A DNA stretch of 64,000 nucleotides, from the NCBI GenBank assembly GCA_947034885.2, contig OX344754.2:16076501-16140500 (forward strand), in the 5' to 3' direction. The translations under genes were made by a program, and so were the position numbers. Below are positions 47,431-59,929 of this stretch, piece by piece. The stretch's first letter is position 1. Every line of letters begins with the position of its first letter. The notes beneath the pieces were generated by a model, which saw nothing but the letters and a program-made list of their open reading frames with translations, was not told the origin of the DNA and did no database searches. This DNA comes from Thuidium tamariscinum. Its lineage: Eukaryota; Streptophyta; Bryopsida; Hypnales; Thuidiaceae.

Positions 47431-49180
47431 ATACTACTTGTTTTCCGGATTCCGTTCCGGATCCGTCAGTATCCGGATCCCTTTCTTTCATTCCGGATCA
47501 CACCTCTATCCGGATCCCTCTCTCAACTCTTTCCGGATTCCCTTTTCGGATCCGGATTATACCTTTTCCTAAATCCGTCTCAATCTGGATTCCGGTTCAG
47601 TCACTCAATTATTAGTTTTAGATGCCCATGTTTTACCCTTAAGGGGTCCTCTCTTGATCTTTAGAGGGGTAGGGACCACCACTCATAAACCTCACACTCT
47701 CTCCTCTCAAATAAAACACACAAAGACACCCAAATACTTTTGATGTCGTAGTAGAGGCAGATCCGGATCCTCACAACTTTCCAGATGGATCTTGGCTGAT
47801 CCGGTTAGCAGGTCACTCAGGACTATGTTCACTTACCCTTATTACAACGACGGATCAAAGACACCTAAATCCAAAAGGACGTACTTCCTTAGTTCCGCGG
47901 ATCGACTCAGTGGTTGGCAGACCTTTCGGTGGACGGAAACTTTCCTCTGGCAGCTGCTTAACTTCGCACGGATCCACCCCTATGGTTCCAGAACCTCCTC
48001 CACGTCACTCCTGGGCTCACACCGGATCGCCGTTCAGGCAATTTAAAGGCTCCACGCTCAAACTCACAATTCTAAATTCAAAGTCTAAGAAGCCGGTCGC
48101 TCAATTCAGATTTTAGTTACCTAAGCATCCGGATTCCTCCTCACTTGTCCTTCTCACCTCTCAATATTCCCAAGGAAACACACCCAAAAGAGACAAGTAC
48201 TCAAAGTCAAAACTGGAAGGCCTCCCTGATGGCTCAGATTAGAGAAAGAAATGAAATACAATTGAATATGTGCTAGGAGGGAATGCCAGGCTAACTAACT
48301 TGCATGCCCTTAAAAACCAAAACCAAAACCAAAGTCAACACCCTAACAAGCCAAAAAGGCACCACGGAAATCAGGGCAACCAACCAGTGAACACCCCGAG
48401 ATATCCGGAATGGTCACAACCAGCTGTCCCTAAAAATCCGGATCTACTAAAAATCCGGAATCCGGATCCACATTTGAAAAACCGGATTCAGATTCTAGAA
48501 ATAAAATCTAACTAAGTGGAGACAGCCATTAAGCTACCTCTCCTAATGCGCCATCTTCAAACTACTTCCACTTTGACTCTCGGTTGTCTTCGCAAAAGCC
48601 TTCACGAGCTAGAGTAGTCTCGTTTCCCGCCTAGGTCCAAACCTTCCGTTCCGGGTCAATTTCCGGATTCCGGATCTCTTAATCCGGATTGATTCCGGAT
48701 TGATTCCGGATCCTTAAACTATCTGAAACATTTTCGGATCGTAAACATTTCTGAATCTTGATCCTCAATATTTCCTGACCATTTTTGTTCCTAAATATTT
48801 CCGGATCCATTCTGGATTGATTCCGGATCATTATCGGATTGATTCTAAATCATAATCACTTTCGAATCCAGATCCTCAATATTTATGGAACATTTATGTT
48901 CCTAAATATTTCCGGATCCATTCCGGATTGATTCCGGATCTAGTGCCGATAGCACCAAAATACTTTTGGACCACTGTCTGGATTTTGGTTTCCGGTAAGG
49001 ACAAAGAGTGTAATCTTCCTCCTTAACGAAGAGACCCCATCGTTTGCTAATCCATATCCAGAACATTCACAGCCAGAATTCCTAAAATTCCATAATTCCT
49101 AAATTTTTGGAATCCCTATAAATCCGGAATTCGGATTCTTTCCGGATTTTTCCAAAATATGGATCATCGTTCCAGAATTT
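47430..49180. repeat. CCGGAT-rich island
   Basis: About 25 occurrences of CCGGAT (usually as TCCGGATTC or TCCGGATCC) in 1.75 kb, against almost none elsewhere in the window. Near its right side (48769-48960) two units about 100 bases apart repeat CCTCAATATTT...GTTCCTAAATATTTCC. Between 47740 and 48510 the DNA is GC-balanced with open frames (47792-48046, 48270-48515) of unknown nature. Origin unknown; a retroelement or satellite relic is possible. Confidence 0.7.
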
Positions 49181-50403
49181 TTGGTTCTAGAACCCCTTAA
49201 ACGATAAAATACTCTAATTTGTCCTACTCCTATGTTTAAACTTCAAAAAATTGAAGAATCGGACTATTCTAGCAAAATATAATATAACACTATATTTTGG
49301 ACATTTTCGAACTGTGACAGAATTAAAGTGCAAATGTATTCCATTTGAAGCATCTCATTGAGTGCATTTGCAATTTTTTTTCCCATCTCTAAATGTTATT
49401 ATAATTTAGAGAGTTTCATATCCTATTTAATTAAAGAGGCACTTTTTAAGAATTTATTTGCAAAGTTAAGCCTATACTTGCTCATGTACATGAAGGCTTA
49501 AACCTAGTCATCACACATGGCAATTAATAAGGCAAACTCATATTTTTAAGAAGCTTGCATCTATATATTGTGGATTGTTTTTTCTAAGTTGTATATTGGA
49601 ATGTAGACCAACTAGTTATTCTAATATCAATTTTTGCAAAGATGATTATGAATGAAGTCATTATTCAAATAGATTGCAACTTAGGGTGTAAATGAAGGAA
49701 TAAAAAAACATGACAATAAATCTATCCTAAATCTATCCTATTGACAGTATCAGAAGTCTGAAAATGCAAACAAATCATTTAGCTTACAAAATTGCTGATT
49801 ATAATGCAACTCTATGGGATTATCACCAAGTTTTGATTTCGAACTATATACATTTTGTCTACTTTAGATATCAATATTACATCCTTCTATTGCTTAGAAA
49901 GTTGAATATGATAATTCTACAACTCTTTGGCAATGAGCTTTTCTACATCCTTACCTATGTTTGTTATTTAATGAAACAAACAAGCTCTTTGACAATCTAC
50001 CATTAGAACACATGGATCATTTGACCTAAATATACAATGCAAATTGCAGTAAAGTTGGCTTGAGCATTATTACAAATGAATTCCTTATACATTGGATTTG
50101 ACTCCCCACTTTCAACCCCATTTGGCATTTCCAACCCTTTTTTGAATTTTGTTCATAACTTTTGATTGGAGTCTTAAAATTTAAAACGGATTTTTGGAAA
50201 TGAAATTTAACTTGAAGTACTAACTTATACTAGTTCTAAGTTTCTTAAGAAAAATTATTTTACTATGCCAAAATGAGGTCTAAAGTTCTACACTAAACAT
50301 AATTCCCGCATTTGAATTAATTAGATATGAAAGGTTGAGCTTTTAGTAATCATAATTTACATATCCCATATCAATTGTTGTACCTCCTACCACCATTCTT
50401 GTA
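49181..50403. other. AT-rich intergenic DNA
   Basis: No gene recognised. Confidence 0.4.
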
Positions 50404-50411
50404 TAAAGAGC

Positions 50412-50709
50412 CCCGGGGAGGACACTTCTAGTCTATTTGGGGGACCCACGTGCGGCGGTTGGGTATTTTTAGGGGGGCTATCAATTACTTGTAATCATTA
50501 CTTGGCAACATTAAAAGAGCCCCTATTTTACCATAAAGCGGAAAAATCAACCATATTATCATCCCTATTTTATTTTTAAAACACTTTGCCTTTTTAATGT
50601 CCCCTAATTTATATGTAAATGTTTTATAAATTTTACCTGAGATTATTTAAATGTACCCTATATTCCGCCGCACGCAAGTTATTAAAAAACGGGAAGTGTC
50701 CTCCCCTAG
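50412..50709. mobile_element. 298-bp MITE, copy 2, with 8-bp target duplication
   Basis: Same length, orientation and nearly the same sequence as 7886-8183. Target duplication TAAAGAGC at 50404-50411 and 50710-50717. The few differences between copies imply relatively recent movement compared with neighbouring elements. Confidence 0.87.
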
Positions 50710-51277
50710 TAAAGAGCTTGCCTTTTTAATTGAATTCACTCACAACGAGTGGCTTAGAAATCATGTGAGGTGATGGCCCAACACTATTGCTTTACCATTC
50801 AAAATGCTAAGGTTTTGTACAATGCATTTAATTTTTTTACCTTCCCAATAGATAGCCGTTGACAATCACACTATTTTGGATCCAAATTTTTTTCCAATAA
50901 ATGTTAAAAATTAATTAACTACTACAATTTTTGTACCCTTTCAATGGGTAGCTATTAATAGCAATACTTTTTGGACCTAAGTTGGATTTCAATATAAGTT
51001 AAGAATTGATCAAATGCTATAATTTTTCTACCTTCTCAATAGACAGCCATTAATGGCTACGATTTTTGAACCCAAATTTATTTTCAAGAAATTCTAGAAA
51101 TTAATCAACTACTACATTTTTTTCTATCCTTTCAATGGACAGTCGTTAATGGCAATGCTTTTTGGACCTAAGTTGGATTTCAATGTGAGTTAGGAATTGA
51201 TCAAATGCTGTAATTTTTCTATCTTCTCAATGGGCAGCTATTAACGGCTACAATTTTTCTATTCTTTCAATGGGCAG

Positions 51278-51349
51278 CTCGGGGAGATTACTCGCGATTT
51301 TTAGAAAATTACGTGAGTTAAAAGATAGGGTCTATTTAATTCAAAGGGG

Positions 51350-51416
<67 letters not shown>

Positions 51417-52518
51417 CTACTATAGGGTTCTTGAAATGTCACATATCCTATTATATATAAATTAGGCTATGTATAAACATCATTTAGTAGGAATTTTTAT
51501 TAATAAATTAGCTTTTACAAATAGGGTTTATATAAAAAGTTTGTAGTACAATTAGTATAGATGTAAACAAACTTTTTTAATTGAATGATAAAACTTACAC
51601 AATTTAGTAAATCTAAGGATGTTTTTCAGGAGATTTGTCGTTATCATCAAATAATTCTAGCTTGCACATACAAATCTTTCCTTATGTATACCAATTATGT
51701 AACAGCATGTAAGAATCTATTGTTCCAAGACAAAAGAATTGAGCTGTAAATTTACAATGAGTTTGTATCATGGAGATTTGTGTTCACACAAAGTACCCAT
51801 TAAGAAATTGGTGTAGAGTGTGCAACATTTGCATGGAATCTTTTCTATACTTTGACACTACAAACTCTAAATTTGCCTCAACTACTTAAATATATACTTG
51901 TAAATGTTTAGAATCATCTTCTTTTTACTAGTGTTTAATAAACACTCTTTTATTTTTTGATTCTAAATTCAAAACCATTGTAAATGCATATGTAAAAATA
52001 AAATATATAGTCTCTATATTATAGTATAGGTCATATTCTTGGGTTAATCTACAATGTTTTTAGAGTGTCAATTTCTCATGTTGTTCATGTTATATTGCTA
52101 GTATTGGTGTTTTTCTTAGTTTTAGTATTATAACTATATTTAATGTTTCTATGATGTTTATTATTCACCATATTAGGTTGTTTAGAATACATGGCATAGA
52201 ATTTAGAATATTTAAAATTATTATTGCATTTTACATTTTTATTTGTCATTTGAAATTATACTACAATATAAGTAGTGCATATATTAAAAAATAGTGTATA
52301 CATAAGACACTACTTTTATAGTGTGTTGTAAATGGATATGAAAAAATTAGACATATAAATTTTGTATATAAGATAGCCTAACTATAAAAACCAAATGATT
52401 GAATTTATATGTAAAAATATGGTCATTTTAATTACTAAAATGAAGGTAAATAGCGATATGTTAAATACCCTTTTAACTCAGGTGTATGCTTAAAATTACA
52501 AGGAGTGATCTCCCCGGG
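51278..52518. mobile_element. 1241-bp TIR element inside the minisatellite
   Basis: Ends CTCGGGGAGATTACTC and GAGTGATCTCCCCGGG; flanks ATGGGCAG and ATGGGCAA, an 8-bp duplication with one mismatch. The TIR resembles that of the 298-bp MITEs (CCCGGGGAGGACAC), so all three probably belong to one hAT-like group. Interior is AT-rich, without ORF, and includes the (AT)n tract near its left end. Confidence 0.75.
51356..51415. repeat. (AT)n microsatellite, about 60 bp
   Basis: Uninterrupted AT dinucleotide run inside the 1241-bp element. Confidence 0.97.
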
Positions 52519-52810
52519 ATGGGCAACCATTAACGGCGATGCTTTTTCAACCCAAGTTTGCTTTCAACACATGTTAGGAATTGATCAAATATTGTAATTT
52601 TTCTACTTTCTCAAGGGGCAGCTATTAACAACTACAATTTTTAGTTCCAAGTTTGCTTTCAATATACAAGAGGAATTGATCAAATGTTGTAATTTTTCTA
52701 TTTTCTCAATGTGTAGCAGCTAACGGCCGTGATTTTTGAATCCAAGTTTGCTTTCAATACATGCTAGGAATTGATCAAATGTAATTATTTTCTTGCATTC
52801 CTAGTGCATA

Positions 52811-55370
52811 GCCATGTTTAGGGTTGCTTCCAATCATTTGCTAATCCCTTGCACAAACAAAGATGTTTAAATATTTGATGTGATTTACATTTCATTTTTA
52901 GATTATGTGAGTCATTTTTATAGTGCATGACAACCAATACATTTGGACATCATTTCAAAGATTTTTATCAAGCAAATCTAGAAACACAAAGATTAAATGT
53001 TGCACTTTAGCCTCTTTATCTAAATCAACTATACTTATAATTGCATGCCTTTTTGAAAAAGGAAACCATGAAGACTCTTTTTATCTTGAGTAATTGAAAT
53101 ATCAATTAAAGACAATTTCAAAAATCAATATTCTTTTATATCATATGAAATCTTTCCAAGTTTTAAGTTGTTTTTTTGAAGAATGATGTTGTGAATCTTA
53201 TTTATTGTTACATAGAAATGAGTATATTTTTCTATGTGACTTTGGAGAACAATGAGGGGAAGACAATAGATGTTATGAATGTTATTATTAAATCAAAGAG
53301 TACCAATTGGATGCAAGCAAAAGTTACAATTCATATAGAATTGAAAAAGGATGAAAGTCTCAAAGTTTTTCTAGCAAGATGTTTATGGGATGGGATGGGA
53401 ACCACTATCTGCAAAAACAATTTACTATTATTAATTGAGATCATGTGGATTATTTCACATGGCATTATATTGTTGAAAGTATTGTTTTGGAATTCATAGA
53501 GGACATTGCAACTTTGTCGAGAGCATTTCATAAAGTCAATTGATAATTCTTTTATTTTATTTTGTTTTATCAATTTTCATTTCATTTGACTTCTTAGTCT
53601 CTAAAGCTTGTTTAGTTTGAAGCATTGCCTTAAAAGCTTATAATTACTATAAATCCTTCAATTCTTGAGGTTGATTTAGAGATACACAATATCTTCTTTA
53701 GCTCTATTTCTATGACAACTTAATTATGTAGAAAGGTAGATGGCAGGCCATGAAGGGGCCTCATAAAAAGTTTGAGATTTTCATAAAGCTTTTTTTTCAT
53801 TCCTTGAACATTGTAGGTGGTATTGTGGCAAACATGACTTTCTCTACATGTATTGTAATCTATAATATTGAAAAATTGTGTTTTCTATTTTTTTTTAAAT
53901 CAACACTTCAATTTTGATGTTTTTAAAGTTTTAATATTGTACTTCATCTAAATTCTTTTATTAGAGCGGCCGATTCATGTAATTGCTATATCTTAGTATA
54001 AGGGTTTAAAGCCAAACTTTTCAATAATGAGGTACTTAAGCCTCTACAAGGAATACAAACATTTACAATTGTTTTTAAAATTCTTAATTTTACAACAACA
54101 CATGATGATATAAAGATTGATAATGGCTCTCTAGTTGAAGACATTAAACTATTTGACTTATATGAGTAAGTTTTATTTATATATTTTCTTTTCAAAAACT
54201 TTGATTGTAAGTCTATACTTTGTATTTTAAGTTGTTACTACATACTTTAATATATGGATTGTTGTTTGTGCACTTGAATAAATTCATTGCCAAAGCAATC
54301 CCTATCTTTTTATTGTTATTGTAGATTTCCTAGAAGTCCTTCTTTCAATTTTTGTAACTTCTCTATTTATATTGAAGATTTAGCATAAGCTTATGCTAAT
54401 ATTTCTTCTTATTCATTTTTAATTTCTCTAGCTATCACCTCATAGCTAGATCTTATAAATTTTTAAGTATATTTTTTATTTTCAACTTAGTAATATCAGG
54501 TAAATAATATTTTAATTTATTTTCATGATTTGATATTTGATTTCTATTGCCTTTGCATATGTATAATGTGGCAACCCTTCCATGCCCTGGCCTAAACTTT
54601 AACCTATGCCCAAATTAAACAATAAATTGTGTATGAACCTTGAATTGCACCACATCACTAAAATTCAAAAACTTCCTCAAAGCAAAGTTCAACTTAAAAT
54701 TCAATGAAATACTACCATTGAACTCATTATATAATCTACTTTTTTAAATGATTTTTATCTTTAGAAATGATAAACTTGAAAAAGGATCATTCAATAAGGA
54801 GGGGCATTGATTTAAAAACTTGTTGTTTAGGTCATAGGGATTAATACATTTATTTGATATATAGTATATGACTATCATATTTCAAATATTTAGTATCTAA
54901 GATATATATTTTTAATTTAAAAGAATATTTATAGAAATAAACAAAATAGTTGGACCACTTCGTCATTTAAATTTACATGAAGGTCAATGATGAAGACTAC
55001 ATTGATCACTTAATTATTCAAAAGCATTGTTCATGATTTAATGCTTGTAATGTTTAAATCCTTTGTTTTTTAGTAAACTTAGCTTTAGCCTTCATAGCCC
55101 ACTCTTGTTTCTCTTTCTATTTTAAACTTCATAAATGTCACCCCTACCATGGTATTACAATGTATTGTAGTTTTACATTTATGTGCTCTATAGTGAGGCA
55201 TTCTAAGTGACTTCACCTATTTTCATTGTGTCGTAGCTTACATATACTATCTATATTGAGTATATATCTCAATTTTAAGAAATACATTGGTTCTATTTTT
55301 TGGTACGAAATTGTATAATAGCATATTCATTTGTTGTTCATTTGGATTATAGATCCTTATATTTAATTCC
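52811..55370. other. AT-rich intergenic DNA
   Basis: About 2.5 kb without a recognisable gene. The open frame at 53176-53499 (107 codons) is Ile/Asn/Lys-rich and likely chance. Confidence 0.35.
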
Positions 55371-55490
55371 ACGGTCATAGGGCCCAACAAGTTTACAAAT
55401 TCTAAATGGAAAAAAATGGAGGCTCACATGCTCATAGGCTCGTAGGCTCATGCTCACACACTCACATACTAGCATCCCTGTTTGTAGAGA
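55371..55490. repeat. Fragment of the GTGAGC-rich repeat
   Basis: CCACGGTCATAGG followed by GCTCACATGCTCATAGGCTC-type units and ending ACTAGCATCCCTG. It matches the interior and right end of the 44464-45734 repeat. Confidence 0.6.
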
Positions 55491-55868
55491 ACTCTGTTAC
55501 TGAAAGTTAGTTTATATGCTTCATTGGATTTTTTTGTTAAAAAATTATATTTCATTATTATTGAAACACATATATTTAATAATTCACAATAATTTTACAT
55601 TTATTAAAAGTCAAACAACCATCCACATGGCCTAAACTTTCTCTAATGCAATGAATAATACATCCAACTATTGTTTACTATAGGTCACTCTATAAAGTCA
55701 TTATAGAGAAATTGTATGAAATAGGTACTCCAGCCTCCTTGATTTAGGCATTTGAATATAAAGGTAAGTAGGAATTCAAAACTCTCAAATAGATTTCCCA
55801 CTTTAAAGATTTAAAGCTCAAAATTGTGTATTGCAAAAAATTTAAGTTAAGATCTAGCCTTTAACCCC

Positions 55869-56847
55869 TAAACCCCCTAGTGGACCAAAAGTGTCATCTC
55901 ATAGTTTCAAGTCCAATTTAAAGTGCTATAACTTTTGTATACAATGTTCAAATTCAATAAGACTTATTGTAGAATTTGCAATTTAAAAAAAAAATTGTGC
56001 AGTAAAATTTTCAAATCAATCCAAATTGTTTTCATTTTTCTTAAACCAATCAAAGTTTACAAATTCAATTTGAGTTCACCGAACTACATTTAATAGTTGC
56101 ACCTTTAGGGGCTTGTATTTCCTTCTTCTAATGTTCATATTCAGTAAAATTTGTTGGATTATATTTCTTTTCAATTCTAGTTATTTTGGTTAAAAAAATC
56201 TGTCAATCAAAGTTGATTTGAATGTTTGGGAGCACTACAAAGTTCAAAATCTTGACATTTTTGGACTACAATCAACTTTGGTGTCATATCCTTCATACAA
56301 TGTCCATATCCAATCAATGTTTTTTTTAAAAGTTAAGCTTACTAGTCTCCCGACTAGTCTATCTTGTGTGGTTAAAATTTCATATCAATCCAAAAAGTTA
56401 TGACTTATGAGTGACTTAGAAGCATTTTCGTAGGAGGTTTAGCCTTAGATGTGTTTTTTGCAACTTTTCCTTACTACTTTTTGACATTTCAAAGCCATTT
56501 TGAAGACACAATGACAATGAGTCTATTGAATGACATTTTCTCTTACTAGTGTGTTTATATGTTGGTTTTGAAGCACTTCATGGTTTTAAATTTTTCATCT
56601 AAGTGGATTTAGAAATTGAATTTAACTTCCAAATGTATTTCTTGAAAATTTCAACATCCTTTTTCAATACTAAAATAATATGATCTTACGCTCTATATGG
56701 CCACTTGATATGAAATTTGCTTTACATCATCTACAACATGTACACTACAAAATCATATGATTGAAATCTCTATACTTTAGTAACATTTAGACCTATAATA
56801 CTTGAAAAGTCACAATGTTTTTGAATCCCAAAATGCCCTAGACCTTT
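55869..56847. mobile_element. Possible TTAA-bounded element, weak
   Basis: The left end is TTAACCCCTAAACCCCCTAG; a possible right end near 56820-56851 reads CCCTAGACCTTTAAAGATTAA. The inverted match is loose. Interior has the CTATAACTTTTG phrase shared with other elements. Confidence 0.25.
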
Positions 56848-56849
56848 AA

Positions 56850-57500
56850 AGATTAATTTAAAAATAATATTTAATCAGTCACTAAATTTCTATAGTCATT
56901 TTGTCCCCATAGTTATTGTTAACCTATACAATGTACCTAAACATATTGTCATAATACTACTTTATATGAATAGATATTTTATTTGAAAGTCACTTTATTA
57001 CTAATTCATTATTCTAAATTCTATTTAATCATATACTAAAATCTTCACATCTTTAGAGATTCATACTAGCATAAGGATCTTCAATTAAAAGTTAATACAT
57101 GTAAGTTCAAAAAGAACTTCAAAGGATTTTTTTGGTGCTTTTTAGTGTTCTATTTTTAGCAATAAATCTAACTTTCAATACACTTCTAAAGAAACTTTAG
57201 AAAAAATTAAACATATTACAAATCAATTAGTTCCTCATATATGTATGTCCAGACAAATGTTTAGGAAAAAATGCCACTTAATTTATTGTTAGCTAGTGCC
57301 TTTGGAAAAATAATTGTTTGGAGTTTAAAAAATGAAGGATCCAAAATCAAACCAAAAATTAGTAGGAATGACAACCAATTAGTGTGCAAAAGTAAAAAGT
57401 AAATATTTGGTCGCCACTTTCATAAAATTATTAGATTTTAGCTACTTTCTATTTCAAATTTAAAGTTAACATTCACGGTATTAGAAGTGTGTATAATCCA
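56850..57500. other. AT-rich intergenic DNA
   Basis: No feature that I can support. Confidence 0.4.
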
Positions 57501-57504
57501 AGAC

Positions 57505-57712
57505 AAGGTTGATATTGCTTCAGAGTTGGCCATTGATGAGCTTGAAGTGCTTGTATAGGATGTGGGCATATTTTACTTCGTGCTTGGCCATTGAAGGACT
57601 TAGAGTATTTAGACTAGATCAAGGTAAGTATCACTTTGTAGTTGGCCAATGACGAGCTTAGAGTGCTTTCACAAGGTAGAGATGGGTATCACTTCACAAT
57701 TGGACGTAGCAA
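57505..57712. repeat. 58-bp tandem repeat, four copies
   Basis: TTGGCCATTGAnGAnCTTAG-type cores occur at 57526, 57584, 57642 and 57700 (TTGGAC), exactly 58 bases apart. Each is preceded by a TATCACTTCnnAG-like string. Confidence 0.85.
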
Positions 57713-57963
57713 CCAATTCTTCCTCCATCTTTATGTCTACCTAATGTAACGAGATTTAGAGTTTAGTTTCAAACTGATGGCTAATTTTCCATAATAATAA
57801 GATTATAACCTTTGAAAATTTGAAGTTGAAAGTAAGTAGATGGTGTAAATTTGATATTGGACATGATGCACTAGAAGATCATTTGATAAAAAGGTAGTCC
57901 AATCCATCAAACAATTGACCATATCTAGAATATAGGTTTCTTGAGTGGAATTTGTTTCAAATA

Positions 57964-57966
<3 letters not shown>

Positions 57967-57999
<33 letters not shown>
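57967..57999. repeat. (AT)n microsatellite
   Basis: Pure AT dinucleotide run of about 33 bases. Confidence 0.95.
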
Positions 58000-58002
<3 letters not shown>

Positions 58003-58258
58003 TAGAAGGATTCCATTACAGTTTTTAAAATTTTCCTTAAAAGATAATTACCATGAATTTTCTAGATAGAGATTCTCTTTGATCTACACTAGTCATTTTA
58101 GGTCTTTCATATTCTTGTTTAAAAGACCAAAAAAAAATTGACCAAAGATTGGTTGCAATATCAAGAGACTTATAGTCAATTATAATGTACCAAAATTGTA
58201 CTGAGAACTCTACTATTATTTATTCATTTCTAGTTATATTGAAAGAGAGCAATCTACA

Positions 58259-58535
58259 CATAAAAAGAGTTTTGACGGCATTAGAAGATTGTGAGTTCTC
58301 AGACTGTGGAAATATAGAAATGTAGTGAGTTGATGTGGACAAGAGAGTGCCACATTGTTAAATTTTATTTTAATTAAAAAAAATTGGACTTTTTTTTGCA
58401 TTTTAGGACACACACCCCATTTTTTTTTGGATAATTGTCTGATAACTACTAGCTTGATAGTAGCCAACAGTTTCAAAAACTATTTTAGAAACAACCCTTA
58501 AACAATATTCCAATGCCCTCAAAACTCTTCTAATG
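58259..58535. mobile_element. Decayed relative of the 310-bp TIR element at 15260
   Basis: Left end CATAAAAAGAGTTTTGACGG and right end CCTCAAAACTCTTCTAATG are imperfect inverted repeats. They match the CATTAGAAGAAAGTTGAGGG end of the 15260 element. An internal GTGGACAAGAGAGTGCCAC block corresponds to the other copy's GTGGCAGTGTCCCGACCAC in inverted orientation. Confidence 0.6.
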
Positions 58536-58539
58536 ATAT

Positions 58540-59239
58540 AGTAAACCACCACCATCAAATTGCCCCTTCATTTGGCATGTGGGTTGTGCTTTGCAATCTA
58601 ATGCAATCAAATTGTAATGTAATATCTGAATTTGTGGGCTTGACTTGATAATCAAATACCATGTCTTTTTCATCTGGCATGGAAATTTCATCTTCAATGT
58701 TCATCTGAGTGCTTAGCCGCTACTTACACCATGCAATGGCTCTTGTTGTCGTATAGTTTGTAGTGTAAAGGGCATTGGGTTGGCTACCTTAGAATATCCT
58801 CAATCCTTCGCACATCAAATGCCACTGCAACAAACAAGGTCATGTTTCCTTTTTCTTCTAAGTCGCAGGCCCCTAAATGTTGAGACGGTAACTAGAACTC
58901 CAATGCTCAACTACAATTTTTTGTTACTAACGTGGCAACAACAAATAAAATGCAAAGGTGTCTGAAGTAAGGAGGATCAAGAATCAACACTATTCTTGGT
59001 ATTGTTGAAGAAATGCAAAGGAGTTGGGAAGGCACATCAAATGACCAATTTTTGCCGAGTGGGAGCCAAGAAATCCCAAAATAACGTGAGAAGTGCCAAG
59101 TGCATTGGAGCAAGGTTTTGTCAAGTTACGCAGAACTTACCGTTGCACTGCATTTATACCGGACTCATTGAGAATGCTCTTAGACAATGCAACCAATGCC
59201 CTTGGAAAAACAAAACCCCACTTCTCCTACAAAGATGAG
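58540..59239. other. Intergenic DNA of intermediate G+C
   Basis: Composition rises from about 58700 onward. Several overlapping open frames of 60-80 codons exist on both strands, none with recognisable features. Confidence 0.35.
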
Positions 59240-59925
59240 GCAAATTCAATTATGGGCTGGGCAGCTCCAAAAACTTCCCGAACGCTGCCCCATGCATGCA
59301 CCTCCTGCGTCATCCACACCTAATCTAATTTTTCTTTCTAAGCCCCCCCTACCCCCCTACTACCCGCCCCACGTGCCTTCATTGAATTGGCTCCCATCCC
59401 TGACCCCTGGTTCCCCATGGTTCCCAGTGGTTCCCTGACGGCGCTCGCTCGCTTCGATCCCCTGCTGCTGCTGCAGCTGCTGCCCCCCACTGACTCACTG
59501 ACTCACTGACTCCCCTTGCCCCGTGTTTCTGGATAAAGCAAATGAGTTTTACGTGCCTCCTTCGGGAAGCGGGGATGCTGCCGTGCCTGCACCCCATTGG
59601 TGGCATGTTATAAAATGATGAGCTGGATTCAAGTACAATAATTAATGACGAGGGGTGAACGCACTTCAACTTAAAGAGAACCCCATTTCTTTGCAGGCCC
59701 CTCTCACGGCATGCCTCACTGCCTGGCTGAAAATCTCACTTGGGCTTTTTCGTTGAGCTTTAACTTATATTTAGACTCCCTACCTTACGATTTCGTCATT
59801 CAGTTGTTGTGTGTGGGTTAAGTTACAGTGATGTGGAAGGACGGACTTCATTCCATTGAAGTTCCTGGAATGGGATGAGGTGAGTGAGTCAGAAAGCGTG
59901 CGAGTGAGAGAGAGAGAGAGAGAAA
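59240..59925. promoter_or_regulatory. GC-rich promoter-like block
   Basis: The most GC-rich stretch outside MINPP. It has C-rich tracts near 59341-59370, a CACGTG G-box near 59369, CTGCTG repeats at 59463-59482, ACTGACTC tandem units near 59490-59512 and a (GA)n tract at 59907-59925. A donor-like GATGAG|GTGAGT occurs near 59878. These features suggest a promoter and leader of an unseen gene or non-coding RNA, probably plus-strand. The minus-strand frame 59379-59669 is Ala/Ser/Gly-biased and not recognised. Confidence 0.35.
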
Positions 59926-59929
59926 GGAA

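Larger units (their letters stand above)
50840..52810. repeat. 95-bp minisatellite array, split by a transposon
   Basis: Units start with a GGGCAGCTATTAACGGC-like core at 50851, 50946, 51042, 51138 and 51232, with a short unit at 51272. After the insertion they resume at 52520, about 52615, 52711 and 52805. Each unit carries GGAATTGATCAAATG and AATTTTTCTA phrases. The period is 94-96 bases with substantial divergence. Confidence 0.85.

Noticed and set aside
50840..52810. CRISPR-like array of spaced repeats
   Set aside because: The units are continuous 95-bp tandem repeats without unique spacers, in a plant genome; it is a minisatellite.
53176..53499. 107-codon plus-strand frame
   Set aside because: An antisense frame overlaps it, composition is Ile/Asn/Lys-biased, and nothing is recognisable.
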